64,000 bases of DNA from Aporrectodea caliginosa (lineage: Eukaryota; Annelida; Clitellata; Crassiclitellata; Lumbricidae). The notes under the pieces were generated by a model. It saw only the letters and a program-made list of their open reading frames with translations. It was not told the origin of the DNA and searched no databases. The stretch is from assembly GCA_020284085.1 (NCBI GenBank), contig JACEVL010005070.1, positions 693,501 through 757,500 of the forward strand. Reading direction: 5' to 3'. This document shows positions 31,634-41,362 of this stretch, in pieces. A program made the translations under genes and the position numbers. How positions within the stretch are numbered: the first letter of the stretch is position 1; each line of letters begins with the position of its first letter.

Positions 31634-31832
31634 GGATAAGTCTGAGTGTGAAGCTTTGCTTAATTACGTTACCAAAAATGAAGAGGATCATGCAGCAGAA
31701 TATTCTAAAGATGAGGAACGTCGTCTATGAGAGAAATCTGTTTCATTCTGTGTCAGCAATGCAGACTTTGCTGATGGATGAAGTTACCGATTATATAACT
31801 TCCATTTATCAAGCAGGTGAGTGAGGTGGCAA
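31632..31832 (+). pseudogene. Possible first coding exon of the transposon's own protein (decayed)
   Basis: ATG at 31632 opens 32 codons (MDKSECEALLNYVTKN...), then a stop. A neighbouring frame continues (VVYERNLFHSVSAMQTLL ... DEVTDYITSIYQAG) to a GTGAGT donor-like site near 31820, suggesting a one-base frameshift. No family is recognised. Confidence 0.3.
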
Positions 31833-32240
31833 GGAAGGCCCAAAAAGGATGAAAATCCTGCTTACAGGGTCAACTTTGCTAATAATTAACTTAACAATAT
31901 AACAGAACGGTTAAAATATGCAACTAATATGAAACCATTAAGCGAAAAGAGACAAACAGAAGGGAAAAGGACAACTTAACCAGCAGATTAGCAGTAATTA
32001 ATAAGGCTAATTAATAATGAGTCTTAATGACATCATATACCAAGTGAATGCATAACATTTTTTAAACCATTAAAGATTGGCCGCCTGTTGGATGAAGAGA
32101 GGAATCTTATTCCAAACACTCAAGCTTTTGTTAAACCAAGGAAGCTAAAATAAAGTTGATTGGTGAGCTATAATAAGTGTAATGTAACTGAACATTAATA
32201 TAGCACTTCTTCAAGATTTCTACTAAAAGGCGCTCTCTGC

Positions 32241-32551
32241 CAGAGGCGTAGCTAGGACATTTTGCGCCCGGGGACAAACTATGAAATTGGCGCCCCTCCC
32301 TGTTTTATGTATTTCGCATTTTCCAATGGGGCGCCAAAATCATGCCTGACATCTGGTTTGTAAATAGTAAAGATATAACTGAATATTTTTTCGGCACCAA
32401 AATTAAATTTTATACATTTATTTGGTATAAATTAGTTAAAATTGCATAAAAATCAAGAGTAAAATTATTATTTTTAACCCTCATTTTGGCGCCCCTACCT
32501 TTGGCGCCCGGGGACACTTGTCCCCCCCTGCCCCCCCTAGCTACGCCTCTG
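32241..32551. mobile_element. hAT-type MITE, 311 bp
   Basis: Perfect 16-bp inverted ends CAGAGGCGTAGCTAGG / CCTAGCTACGCCTCTG and perfect 8-bp duplication CTCTCTGC (32233-32240, 32552-32559). GGCGCCC motifs inside. Confidence 0.95.
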
Positions 32552-33146
32552 CTCTCTGCGCTAGTTCATATGATGTTAACTGTCATTACAAACGAACATA
32601 TTACATCAGTTAGCAAAACAATGCAATAAATATGATGTTTGTGTAGGCTATCTTGTGTTGAAATAAAGTCTCCCCGGGGGAGAGTTTATTTCGACGGGGG
32701 ATGAAATATTCTCTCCCCCGGAGACTATATTCTGAAACAAAGTCTCCGGGGGCGAATTTATTCTGAAACAGATCCGCCGGGGGAGAATCTATTTCGAAAT
32801 AGAGTCTCCGGGGGGAGACTTTTAGGGGAGACTCTGTCACGCGACACCGGCCTCGGCTACTTCTCTTCGCCCGCTACGCTCATTAAACCGGCATGACCTC
32901 TTTGTCCCGCGAGCGAGAACTGTTATGGCTAAAACACGAGCCTTTGCCTTCATTGGCCCTGCTCTATGGAACCATGCATCTTCCTCCTTTGACTGCATGG
33001 TTCCTGTTTATTAACTGGTGGGCCAAGTGCCTCTTTTCGTTGTCTCAAGACTTCTTTATTTTCTCTGGGTATTTCGCACTGGGAGCGCCTCTGATTGGTG
33101 TGCACTGCGAGAGGCGCTATATAAATTGATAGATACAATAAAATAC

Positions 33147-33480
33147 AAATGATTTGCAGGTGTTTTGCCCAAGCATCATCATATCACTCCCATCCTCAAA
33201 TCGCTCCATTGGCTAAAAATCCGAGAGCGAATCAACTTCAAAGTCCTATCACTAACCTACAACTCTCTACAACACTCACTGCCCAAATATCTTGGCGAAC
33301 TCCACCACCCAGCCAACCCGCTCTACTCGGTCAGCCTCCGTTCTCACTCTTTCTAGACTCCGGTCACAACTCATCTCAAGTTCTCCAACCTAGCCATGTC
33401 CAACACAGCACTACGTCTCTTGAACGACCTGCCTCCTGCATTCCGCACTTTTTCGGTTCCTCCACCGTCATCTACCTCAT
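33147..33480 (+). mobile_element. LINE ORF2 C-terminal fragment
   Basis: Encodes, with frame changes, [19 protein letters not shown] and [12 protein letters not shown], nearly the same as the LINE at 30339-31232 but on the plus strand. Confidence 0.75.
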
Positions 33481-33660
33481 GCTCTTTGACAACCCCTCTG
33501 AGAACACTATAGGAGCTTAGAAAATAGCAAAACCAGATGAACTAGATTTTGTTAGGGACTTAGGGTTAGTTTTAAACACATACACAGACTGCCTAACATG
33601 ATATCGTTGTCATTGCAGGCGCGAATTAATGTCTGTAGAATCTGCAGTTAGCCAAAGATG
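33481..33660 (-). mobile_element. LINE fragment left of element B
   Basis: Minus strand reads PNKI-FIWF, the NPxKTxFIWFG motif of L2-like RTs, with stops. The same LINE continues at 40580-40760 on the other side of element B. Confidence 0.5.
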
Positions 33661-33665
33661 TACAT
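33661..33665. other. Target-site duplication of element B, left (TACAT)
   Basis: TACAT abuts the 5' LTR; the identical 5-mer follows the 3' LTR at 40575-40579. Five bases is usual for Ty3/gypsy integration. Confidence 0.85.
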
Positions 33666-34317
33666 TGTAGTGAGATCCGCCACGACGATATCAATATTAG
33701 TATATTATATGTTAGTTTAGATTTTATATTAAGTTGCCATTATGAACGTTTAAGATTGTAGCAAGTATAAGAAAATGATTGACAGCCGACAGCTGACGAC
33801 ATACGTAGGGGAGCGGAGGCGAAGGCCACGCCTGTCAAAGGGTGAAGGAGAGAGAAGGCAGATAGCAGAGCAAGGCAAGAGGGAACGAATTGCAGGGCGC
33901 GGTTGGGGGGCGAAAGAGTTGATTGACAGGCGGGGGCGATAGAAAAGACAGGGAAAAGCGGAAGAGAAGAGAATCAAGAAAATTCTGGAGGCAGATTGGA
34001 GAGAGAGGGATTCTCGAGGGAGCGAAGAGAGCGAGAGGGTCAAAGAGGGCCAAGGGAGCAGGATCGGAGGGATGCGAGTGCGGACCTCTAAAACGACAAC
34101 CTGACTCTGATAATTACTGTTCTGTAAATACGCCATGTATATACATATATTTCTCGTCTGTCTATAAGAATTTCGTCAAGTGAAGCGTCTCGTGTGTCTC
34201 TGCGTGATTAAATCCACGCCTACCTATACTCAGCCGAAGTGAAGCCTGCGCTCAGCCACATAACACCGCTACCACCATAACTGAAAGGATAGTGCAAGGA
34301 AAATCTTTTTCAGTACA
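33666..34317 (+). repeat. 5' LTR of element B (652 bp)
   Basis: TGTAGTGAGATCC ... TTTTTCAGTACA. Contains 17 extra bases just before the end (after GGATAG) and a different arrangement of AGAGGGTCAA near 34030-34055 compared with the 3' LTR. Confidence 0.9.
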
Positions 34318-34888
34318 TTGTGCCAGCAGGGATTCACGCTTAGAGACGAACCGGAGTGCTAGCGCTACCTACCTCCAACGAGAGACACTCGCAGGGAGAC
34401 CGAACAAAGACACGCCGAATCGACAGTCGGAGAAAGAGGCGACGTAGGACGACAAGGAACACCTCAACGGATCGGACGCGGCGGATTCTTCGGGACCACA
34501 CGTTCTGCTCCGGGGAAATCGGAAAAGAAAGGGAAAGGAGGACGGATCGAACGGACAGACGGACGAGGCTTCGAGTGACGAAAGGGACCTGTACAACGGA
34601 CCGGACGCGGCGGCATCCTTTGGGACTACGCATCCAGGAAGACAGGATAACCGGGTGAGCTAGACAGCACCAGTTTTTGTTCATGTGAATGAGTGTTGAT
34701 TGTTGTTAGAGATCGTGCGAAAGTGTAGTAATTTTTCAGTTTTGCCCCGTTGGCAGTGTGATTATTAAGAGTTTGTTTGCCCTGTTGGCAGTGCGATTGG
34801 TTTAGTATAAGCCCCGTTGGCTATACGCGTATGTTTGGTTGAAGAATAAGAAGGCACAATAAAACCTTTCCGTGATAGTGCAGTTAGC
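34318..34888 (+). other. Leader of element B with tentative PBS
   Basis: TTGTGCCAGCAGGGATTC directly after the LTR vaguely resembles a tRNA-Leu-type PBS but lacks the TGG start, so it is tentative. Near 34745-34830 a CCCGTTGGCAGTG phrase is repeated three times. No coding sequence is recognised. Confidence 0.45.
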
Positions 34889-37800
34889 ATGTTTGGAAAA
34901 ATGAAGAGAGGAGAGTTGGGCGAGGAATGCGAAAGGAGAGGAATCGAGTGGAACGGTCTTACTCGAAAGGGGATGATCGAGAGACTGGAGGAGTATGAGA
35001 AGGAAGAAGAGAGTGGAGGAGGAACGGAGAATGAAGGGACAGAGGAAGACGAACGCAGCAGGGATCAGTTGAAGCTCGAACTGATTAGAGCAGAGAAGGA
35101 AAGGATGGAGACTGAAATGGCGTTGAATCAGCAAAGAGTGCAATTGGGTCTATTGCAGACTGCTACATCTGTTCCTGCGACTGACCTACCTAACTCTGTA
35201 AACTTTTCTAAACTTCCTTCAATGGGCGACGGAGAGGATTTAGCGTCGTATTTTCATTCGTTTGAGAAGGTAGCGAGCCTACAAGGCATCGATGAAAGTA
35301 AGTGGGCAAGAATCCTACCCTCACTTTTGAACCCAGCTATTCGGTTGCACTACAATCGGCTAAAAACAGAGACGTGCGCAGATTATAAGGAGACAAAGCT
35401 CGCCCTTTTAAACGCTTGCAGGATGAATGCGAAATTCTACCTAGAAAAATTTAAAGCCATGCGCAGAGTAGGGAAGCAATCATATTCCCAATTGTTAGAC
35501 CAATTGAGAGATGTGTTCGGCTACTACTTGGAATGCCGAGAAATAAACAGTCTCGACGCTCTAGTAGATGACATTCTGATGGAACGTGTAAAGGAAACTT
35601 TGCCGGCAGATGCCAAATATTTTGTTGAGGCACGCAGGCCTACAAATGCAGCAGAGTTAGTTAACTTTGCAGACATTCAATTTGACTGCGCCAGCGAGGC
35701 CAGGAAACTCGCTCAGAATGATCATAAACAAGGTCATAAATTCAGGCCACACAATGCAGACACGAGAGACAGCCAGTGGGGGGGTAAGGCGCCCTTCACC
35801 ACAGAACCCACATGGAATAGGCACCACGAGAGAAGTCAGGATGCAAGACCAATGCATTCTGGGTTCCACGGCAATCAGCAGGCAGGGAATCACCCACACA
35901 CACGCAATACAAACAGATTCAATTCCCATGCGCATGCACAGGTCAGATTTGTAAAACCCAAGTCAAACCATGAAAAGGTAATTGATTATCAACAACAGTT
36001 TATAGTACCCATGTATGTGAACGGGAAGCTTGTGCAGTCACTGCGGGACAGTGGGTCTCAAGTAACTTTGATCGATTCAGAATTAGCAAGAGACAATCCA
36101 TCTGCCACATGTGAGCCCATGACAATTCAGTGTGCTTTTGGCAACGTAAAATGTGTTAAAACATGCGAAATTGAAATATGGTCCCCAACATTTGGAACCA
36201 ATCGTAAGATAAAAATCAAGGCAGGGGTTATTCCAGGCTTGGGAATCGAGATGATAACGGGCCATGATTTATTCGTTTCAAATACGGATCTGATTGATTC
36301 GGTGGTGGCCAGTAACAGGCGCAGACAAGACGACTCTTTATCGCCCCACCCCATGACACTAATTGCAACCAGACGATGCGACTATGACGAAGCAGACAAA
36401 CTGCGAACGGCGGTAGGCCTACAGGAAGATAGGACCGATAGCGCACGCACTGAACTCCGCCAGAGCGAAGGCGATACAGAATGGCAAGACGAATGCCAGA
36501 ACCCGGCGCTGATTAACGACAGTTCAAGAGACGGGCCGACAGCCAGGCCGACCGAAGTATATGACCCTAAAGACATTAATGACCAGGCACGGCAGGATAC
36601 CGAAGACGAACAGAGGCAGGAAAATGACCACCTTCAAACTCACTCGACACGACAGAGAGCGGCAGCGGATGCCACATCTGTTAATCATGAAACCCAACAC
36701 GATTCAGCGGAAGAGGCTGATAGCGAAGGAAATCAAATGATTGATAGTGTCAGCAGGAGAGAGGAGGGCGATCATACACCGGTAGACCGAGGGACATCTG
36801 AAGGGCCGGACCAAGACATAATTACAAACACAGACGAATGGATTAAGAGCGACGCCGGCGGTTTCAAAAACGCACAGCACAACGACCCCACTCTGTTCAA
36901 CATCTGGAGCCGAGCGAGGGAGGGAGACGGAGACTACATAGTCGACGAAGGTTATTTGTACAAGACGAATAAAACGAACCAGGACGGAAGAACAGAAACA
37001 GCGCAAAAGCGTTTAGTTGTACCACAGGGATATAGGTCAAAGGTGTTGGATATGGCACATGGTTCCATATGGGGAGGCCATAGGGGAGTGCAAGCAACCA
37101 CGTCACGTATAACCAAGACGTTCAATTGGCCATCAATGACGGCCGATATACAAGAATACGTGCGATCATGTCCAGAATGCCAGAAGACCGCCATCATCAA
37201 GAAATCAGAACGGGCGCCATTAATCGAGGTCCCGATAATAGACAATCCGTGGGAGGTCATAGTTTATGACGTCATGGGACCAATCACCCCAAAATCCTCT
37301 TCAGGAAAGAAATACGTACTCATCATTGTGGAGCAGACCACACATTGGCCCGAGTTCATAGCTCTCTCGAACGTTACCGCTAAGAGCGTGGCAAAGTCAT
37401 TAGTAGAAGTGTTTGCACGCACAGGTATACCACGCGTCATCAAGTCTGATAACGGCACTCACTTCAAGAACCAACTTGTAAGAGGCTTACAGGACATGTT
37501 AGGCATAGCACCGGTATTTTCTACTGTAGACCACCACGAAACAGCAGGCAGTGCAGAGAGGATGATCCGAGTATTAAGAGAAATGTTGAGAAAGGTTATA
37601 GAAGACGACCCCAGGTCATGGGAATGTTGTCTTCCATTTCTGGCTTTCAGCTGTCGACAAATACCCTCCACAGTAACAGGTTTCTCTCCATTTGAACTAC
37701 TCTACTCGCATGATGTAAGAGGACCCCTCCAAGTCGTGCACGACGCATGGACAGGTAAGCTATACACACTGCCAAGCAAAAGGAGTGTAGTCGAATACCT

Positions 37801-39610
37801 AACCACGACGCAAAATCACTTAAAAAGAAGCGTCGAATTAGCAACAGAGCACGCCAAACAAGTACGTCAGAAAACAAAGGAGTACTACGACAGGAAGTCG
37901 ACTAACAGAGTTTTGGAAATAGGACAGGAAGTTTTGCTTTTAAGGCACTCAACCGAAAACAAGCTGCTTGCTAAATGGGAAGGACCGTTCACAGTGACTA
38001 GAAAGCTGTCGGCGGTCAATTACGAAATAATGACGGAAAAAGGACCCAAGACATACCATATCAACTTATTAAAGCTATGGCATGCAAGAGAGTCGGACGC
38101 CCACATCCCAAAGGTCAACATCATACTCACAGCGGAGCCTTGTGAGGAGAATTTTGAATCACTAGGACCCATAGATGACGAAGACTGCGATGATGACGAG
38201 TTAAATTTGAAGAATGCAGGACTATCAGAAACACAACAGGATCAGCTGAAAAGCATGTTGAACGAGTTTAAGGATAGGTTTGAAAACAAATTAGGCAGAA
38301 CAACCCTAATTAAACACTCAATACGACTAACCACGGACAAGCCCATAGCACCGAGATGCTACAGAATCCCAGAAAGCCTACGAGAGCAAGTACACAACCA
38401 GATAAAAGACATGATAAAGGACAAGATCATAGAGCCCTCAGATGGACCGTATGCCTCCCCCATCGTGTGTGTCCGAAAAAAGGATAACACGATACGCATT
38501 TGTGCAGACCTGAGGCAAGTAAATGCGATCACAGTCGCAGACGAGTACCCAGCCAGCGACATGAGATCCATTTTGGATAAAGCGGCAGGAGCGAAATTCA
38601 TTACAGGCCTAGACTTACAGCAAGCATTCTTCCAAGTGGAACTCGACGAAAAAAGCCGTCAATATACAGGTTTCAAAACCCCATTTGGACTCTTTCAATA
38701 CACGGTGTTACCAAACGGAGCAAAGAATTCCTCGAAATGCTTCCAGCGCCTTGCAGATAAAATCCTACTTGGAGCAGAAGATTACGCAGCAGCCCACGTG
38801 GACGATTTTATAATCTTCTCACCATCATGGGAGCAACATCTGGCACATATACGAGACATCTTAGAAAGACTGCGAAAGGCGAACCTCACAATAAAACTAA
38901 AAAAGTGTCAATTTGCGAGAAAATCCATAAAAATCTTGGGACACGTGATTGAGGAGGGGTATGTCAAACCTGACCCCGAAAAAATAAGTGCGATTGCAAA
39001 TTACCAAGTCCCAAAGACAAAACGACAAGTTAGGGCATTTTTAGGTCTGGGAAATTTTTACAATCGGTTCATTCCTGACTTTGGCACTAAAGCAGCGCCG
39101 TTAACAGAACTGACGCGAAAAGACCAACCAGACAGAGTAAAATGGACAGACCAAGCACAGAAATCGTTTAACGCTTTGAAGACAGACCTGACTTCGGACT
39201 GCATGCTAGTACCCCCTGACATAAAGAAACCGTTCATTTTGAGATGCGACGCTTCAGGAACCGGACTCGGATCCGTACTAGCCCAGTTAGATCCAGAAGG
39301 TGTAGAACGACCCGTCGGATACGCCAGCCGTAAATTAATACCAAGGGAGGCCAAAATGAGTACAGTCGAAAGGGAGCTTTTAAGTGTGGTATGGTCACTG
39401 TCTCATTTCCAACAGTATACGTATGGGGCCAAAGTCCAGGTATACACGGATCACAACTGTTTAAGGTGGCTCCAAACAATGGCCAACCATAACCCGAGGC
39501 TTACACGCTGGGCTTTAGCCATTCAGAGGTATGATCTACAGGTACATTTTACCCCTGGCCGACTTAACACAATGGCAGATGGGTTGTCAAGAGCTTACAT
39601 GACAAATTAG
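34889..39610 (+). CDS. Gag-pol polyprotein of element B (protease-integrase-RT-RNase H)
   Basis: 1573 codons, uninterrupted. N-terminus SAP-like (RGELGEECERRGIEWNGL, MIERLEEYE). Gag to about 360, with a His/Asn/Arg-rich end and no zinc knuckle. Protease LRDSGSQVTLID near 388. Acidic, disordered-looking linker about 490-690. Integrase zinc site about 723-766 ending CPECQ. DDE at about 793 (YDVMG), 853 (SDNGTHF) and 889 (SAERM), with exact D-35-E spacing. GPF module near 1031. RT about 1190-1310 with HVDD where Y/F-x-DD is usual. RNase H about 1451-1540 (LRCDASG, YTDHNCLRW), ending MADGLSRAYMTN. The ATG at 34889 is the first in frame. Confidence 0.92.
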   Translation: MFGKMKRGELGEECERRGIEWNGLTRKGMIERLEEYEKEEESGGGTENEGTEEDERSRDQLKLELIRAEKERMETEMALNQQRVQLGLLQTATSVPATDLPNSVNFSKLPSMGDGEDLASYFHSFEKVASLQGIDESKWARILPSLLNPAIRLHYNRLKTETCADYKETKLALLNACRMNAKFYLEKFKAMRRVGKQSYSQLLDQLRDVFGYYLECREINSLDALVDDILMERVKETLPADAKYFVEARRPTNAAELVNFADIQFDCASEARKLAQNDHKQGHKFRPHNADTRDSQWGGKAPFTTEPTWNRHHERSQDARPMHSGFHGNQQAGNHPHTRNTNRFNSHAHAQVRFVKPKSNHEKVIDYQQQFIVPMYVNGKLVQSLRDSGSQVTLIDSELARDNPSATCEPMTIQCAFGNVKCVKTCEIEIWSPTFGTNRKIKIKAGVIPGLGIEMITGHDLFVSNTDLIDSVVASNRRRQDDSLSPHPMTLIATRRCDYDEADKLRTAVGLQEDRTDSARTELRQSEGDTEWQDECQNPALINDSSRDGPTARPTEVYDPKDINDQARQDTEDEQRQENDHLQTHSTRQRAAADATSVNHETQHDSAEEADSEGNQMIDSVSRREEGDHTPVDRGTSEGPDQDIITNTDEWIKSDAGGFKNAQHNDPTLFNIWSRAREGDGDYIVDEGYLYKTNKTNQDGRTETAQKRLVVPQGYRSKVLDMAHGSIWGGHRGVQATTSRITKTFNWPSMTADIQEYVRSCPECQKTAIIKKSERAPLIEVPIIDNPWEVIVYDVMGPITPKSSSGKKYVLIIVEQTTHWPEFIALSNVTAKSVAKSLVEVFARTGIPRVIKSDNGTHFKNQLVRGLQDMLGIAPVFSTVDHHETAGSAERMIRVLREMLRKVIEDDPRSWECCLPFLAFSCRQIPSTVTGFSPFELLYSHDVRGPLQVVHDAWTGKLYTLPSKRSVVEYLTTTQNHLKRSVELATEHAKQVRQKTKEYYDRKSTNRVLEIGQEVLLLRHSTENKLLAKWEGPFTVTRKLSAVNYEIMTEKGPKTYHINLLKLWHARESDAHIPKVNIILTAEPCEENFESLGPIDDEDCDDDELNLKNAGLSETQQDQLKSMLNEFKDRFENKLGRTTLIKHSIRLTTDKPIAPRCYRIPESLREQVHNQIKDMIKDKIIEPSDGPYASPIVCVRKKDNTIRICADLRQVNAITVADEYPASDMRSILDKAAGAKFITGLDLQQAFFQVELDEKSRQYTGFKTPFGLFQYTVLPNGAKNSSKCFQRLADKILLGAEDYAAAHVDDFIIFSPSWEQHLAHIRDILERLRKANLTIKLKKCQFARKSIKILGHVIEEGYVKPDPEKISAIANYQVPKTKRQVRAFLGLGNFYNRFIPDFGTKAAPLTELTRKDQPDRVKWTDQAQKSFNALKTDLTSDCMLVPPDIKKPFILRCDASGTGLGSVLAQLDPEGVERPVGYASRKLIPREAKMSTVERELLSVVWSLSHFQQYTYGAKVQVYTDHNCLRWLQTMANHNPRLTRWALAIQRYDLQVHFTPGRLNTMADGLSRAYMTN

Positions 39611-39944
39611 AATGTTTAGATTAAATCATGTAACCTATCGCAAAGATATCATTATCGTGTTTTATGTTTCACTGACTTATATATAGAAATGTGTGTTTAT
39701 AAGAATACTACTCGTTTTTGTGTATGTGTTTTATTTTTCTAGAGTAAAACCTTAAAGACTTGTCGTAACCAGCCTGGCAACGTCGCAACTCACGGCTAAT
39801 AAAGACACTCTGATATTGCCGATGCGTCGTCGAAATGCTTGTGCTCTTGTGAATCGTCGTGTGCGGAAGAACACTCCTAACCTAATAGCCCTCGTTTCTG
39901 ACCGATTGCTCGACCTATGGCCGTCAGCATAGGAAATGGGGTGT
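39611..39944 (+). other. 3' untranslated region and polypurine tract of element B
   Basis: Noncoding. AGGAAATGGGGTGT immediately before the 3' LTR is the likely polypurine tract. Confidence 0.7.
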
Positions 39945-40574
39945 TGTAGTGAGATCCGCCACGACGATATCAATATTAGTATATTATATGTTAGTTTAGA
40001 TTTTATATTAAGTTGCCATTATGAACGTTTAAGATTGTAGCAAGTATAAGAAAATGATTGACAGCCGACAGCTGACGACATACGTAGGGGAGCGGAGGCG
40101 AAGGCCACGCCTGTCAAAGGGTGAAGGAGAGAGAAGGCAGATAGCAGAGCAAGGCAAGAGGGAACGAATTGCAGGGCGCGGTTGGGGGGCGAAAGAGTTG
40201 ATTGACAGGCGGGGGCGATAGAAAAGACAGGGAAAAGCGGAAGAGAAGAGAATCAAGAAAATTCTGGAGGCAGATTGGAGAGAGAGGGATTCTCGAGGGA
40301 GCGAAGAGAGCGAAAAAAGAGGGTCAAGGGAGCAGGATCGGAGGGATGCGAGTGCGGACCTCTAAAACGACAACCTGACTCTGATAATTACTGTTCTGTA
40401 AATACGCCATGTATATACATATATTTCTCGTCTGTCTATAAGAATTTCGTCAAGTGAAGCGTCTCGTGTGTCTCTGCGTGATTAAATCCACGCCTACCTA
40501 TACTCAGCCGAAGTGAAGCCTGCGCTCAGCCACATAACACCGCTACCACCATAACTGAAAGGATAGTCAGTACA
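39945..40574 (+). repeat. 3' LTR of element B (630 bp)
   Basis: TGTAGTGAGATCC ... GGATAGTCAGTACA, followed by TACAT. Lacks the 17-bp stretch near the end of the 5' LTR and has GCGAAAAAAGAGGG where the 5' copy has GCGAGAGGG. Confidence 0.9.
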
Positions 40575-40579
40575 TACAT

Positions 40580-40760
40580 GTAGCCTAGAATTATAATAAC
40601 TGGCATAAAGGTAGATTTCTATGTCATGACAAGGGACAATGGCTGACGGTGCAGAGGTAAAGACGATAAACAGCACAGGCTCAAAGGCAGAACCATGTGG
40701 GACACGAAAGAGCGCAGCAGCTTTGGATGATAGCTATAGTACAAGGTAATTGAATGCGAA
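40580..40760 (-). mobile_element. LINE RT fragment right of element B
   Basis: Minus strand encodes GSAFEPVLFIVFTSAPSAIV and LYASYYN, a decayed form of GSVLGPLL... and YADD. Continues the LINE at 33481-33660. Confidence 0.6.
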
Positions 40761-41087
40761 TATATTGCCCCCCCTAAGACGACTAAATGTGTTACTAAAG
40801 TACGTGTGTCCAGGAGAATCGTTCCCTTGAGTTAAATGTATTAATTTCTCGGAGAATTAGCTCTTATAAAGAAATTAATAATAAAAAATGTAAAGAAAAT
40901 TAGTTAATAAGCAAGACAAAAAATTCAGAAGCATTTTAAAGAAACCGGAATAAGAAGAGTTTTTGACGAATATTATAAACTGTAGGATATACAGAGCAGA
41001 ATCCAATGAGACACATACCAGACGGATCAACGGTCCCAGATGGACTGAGTACAAGTCTCGGATCTCGCAGTAGTAAGTAGTAGTAGT

Positions 41088-41125
<38 letters not shown>

Positions 41126-41280
41126 TAGTAGGCCTAAGTATAGTAGTAATTTCAGTTTAACGACACTGAGTGATAGCAACAATCATTCGGGCCTATAGCG
41201 TCGCCCTCCTACTTTATCCAGGCTTGTAACTGGCACTGCCTGGCACTAAAGCACGGACGTGCAGTGGCGGAGTTCGGATC
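40761..41280. other. Unassigned sequence with (GTA/GCA)n tract
   Basis: 41068-41140 is an AGT/AGC trinucleotide run. The rest shows no gene. Confidence 0.6.
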
Positions 41281-41289
41281 TTGCAAATA

Positions 41290-41306
41290 ATACCTTGGAG
41301 CTTATA

Positions 41307-41337
<31 letters not shown>

Positions 41338-41362
41338 AAGGTATATATTATATACCTTTTTA
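41290..41362. repeat. AT-rich palindromic microsatellite
   Basis: (AT)n with inner palindromes AAGGTATATATTATATACCTT at its right end. Confidence 0.85.

Larger units (their letters stand above)
28857..32851 (+). mobile_element. Unclassified ~4-kb DNA transposon with palindrome-rich inverted ends
   Basis: Outer ends are GCCGGTGTCACG ... GACACCGGC. Each end carries several copies of an AAAGTCTCCCCC motif in both orientations (28874-29010 and 32655-32840), forming near-palindromes such as GGGGGAGA..TATTTCG and its complement. It interrupts the LINE between CTGCAT and CTCGGC, and LINE coding resumes in frame across it. No clear target duplication. The only coding hint is a short frame from ATG 31632 (MDKSECEALLNYVTKNEEDH). 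Hosts a LINE/SINE insertion (30201-31587) and a hAT MITE (32241-32551). Confidence 0.6.
19172..33146 (+). mobile_element. L2/CR1-like LINE split into four segments by nested insertions
   Basis: Segment A (19172-~19598) encodes CQNYRPISNLSFLSKTLERL and, frameshifted, a FDVSAAFDMVDHDIL-type palm. B (20857-~21385) has LYADDVQ, NWLSLNPNKTQLIWFGT and RIDYCNSLLVG. C (~28690-28856) has FDHLHWLPLTARVQLKVLSL and GQAPKYLCDL. D (32852-33146) has RTVMAKTRAFAFIGPALWNHA and the terminal GAGGCGCTATATAAATTG with an ATACA-like tail. The order and orientation fit a single copy 5'-truncated before the RT. Frameshifts show that it is dead. Confidence 0.75.
33666..40574 (+). mobile_element. LTR retrotransposon element B, Ty3/gypsy, Gmr1-like pol order
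   Basis: A 6.9-kb plus-strand element: 5' LTR 33666-34317, leader 34318-34888, single gag-pol frame 34889-39610, polypurine tract near 39931-39942, 3' LTR 39945-40574, TACAT duplication. Domain order is gag, protease, integrase, RT, RNase H. The LTRs are almost identical apart from two indel regions, and the ORF is intact, so the insertion is recent. Inserted into a minus-strand LINE. The protein is far from element A, so this is a separate lineage with the same unusual order. Confidence 0.93.

Noticed and set aside
35400..39500. Minus-strand frames inside element B
   Set aside because: Shadows of the 1573-codon gag-pol frame.
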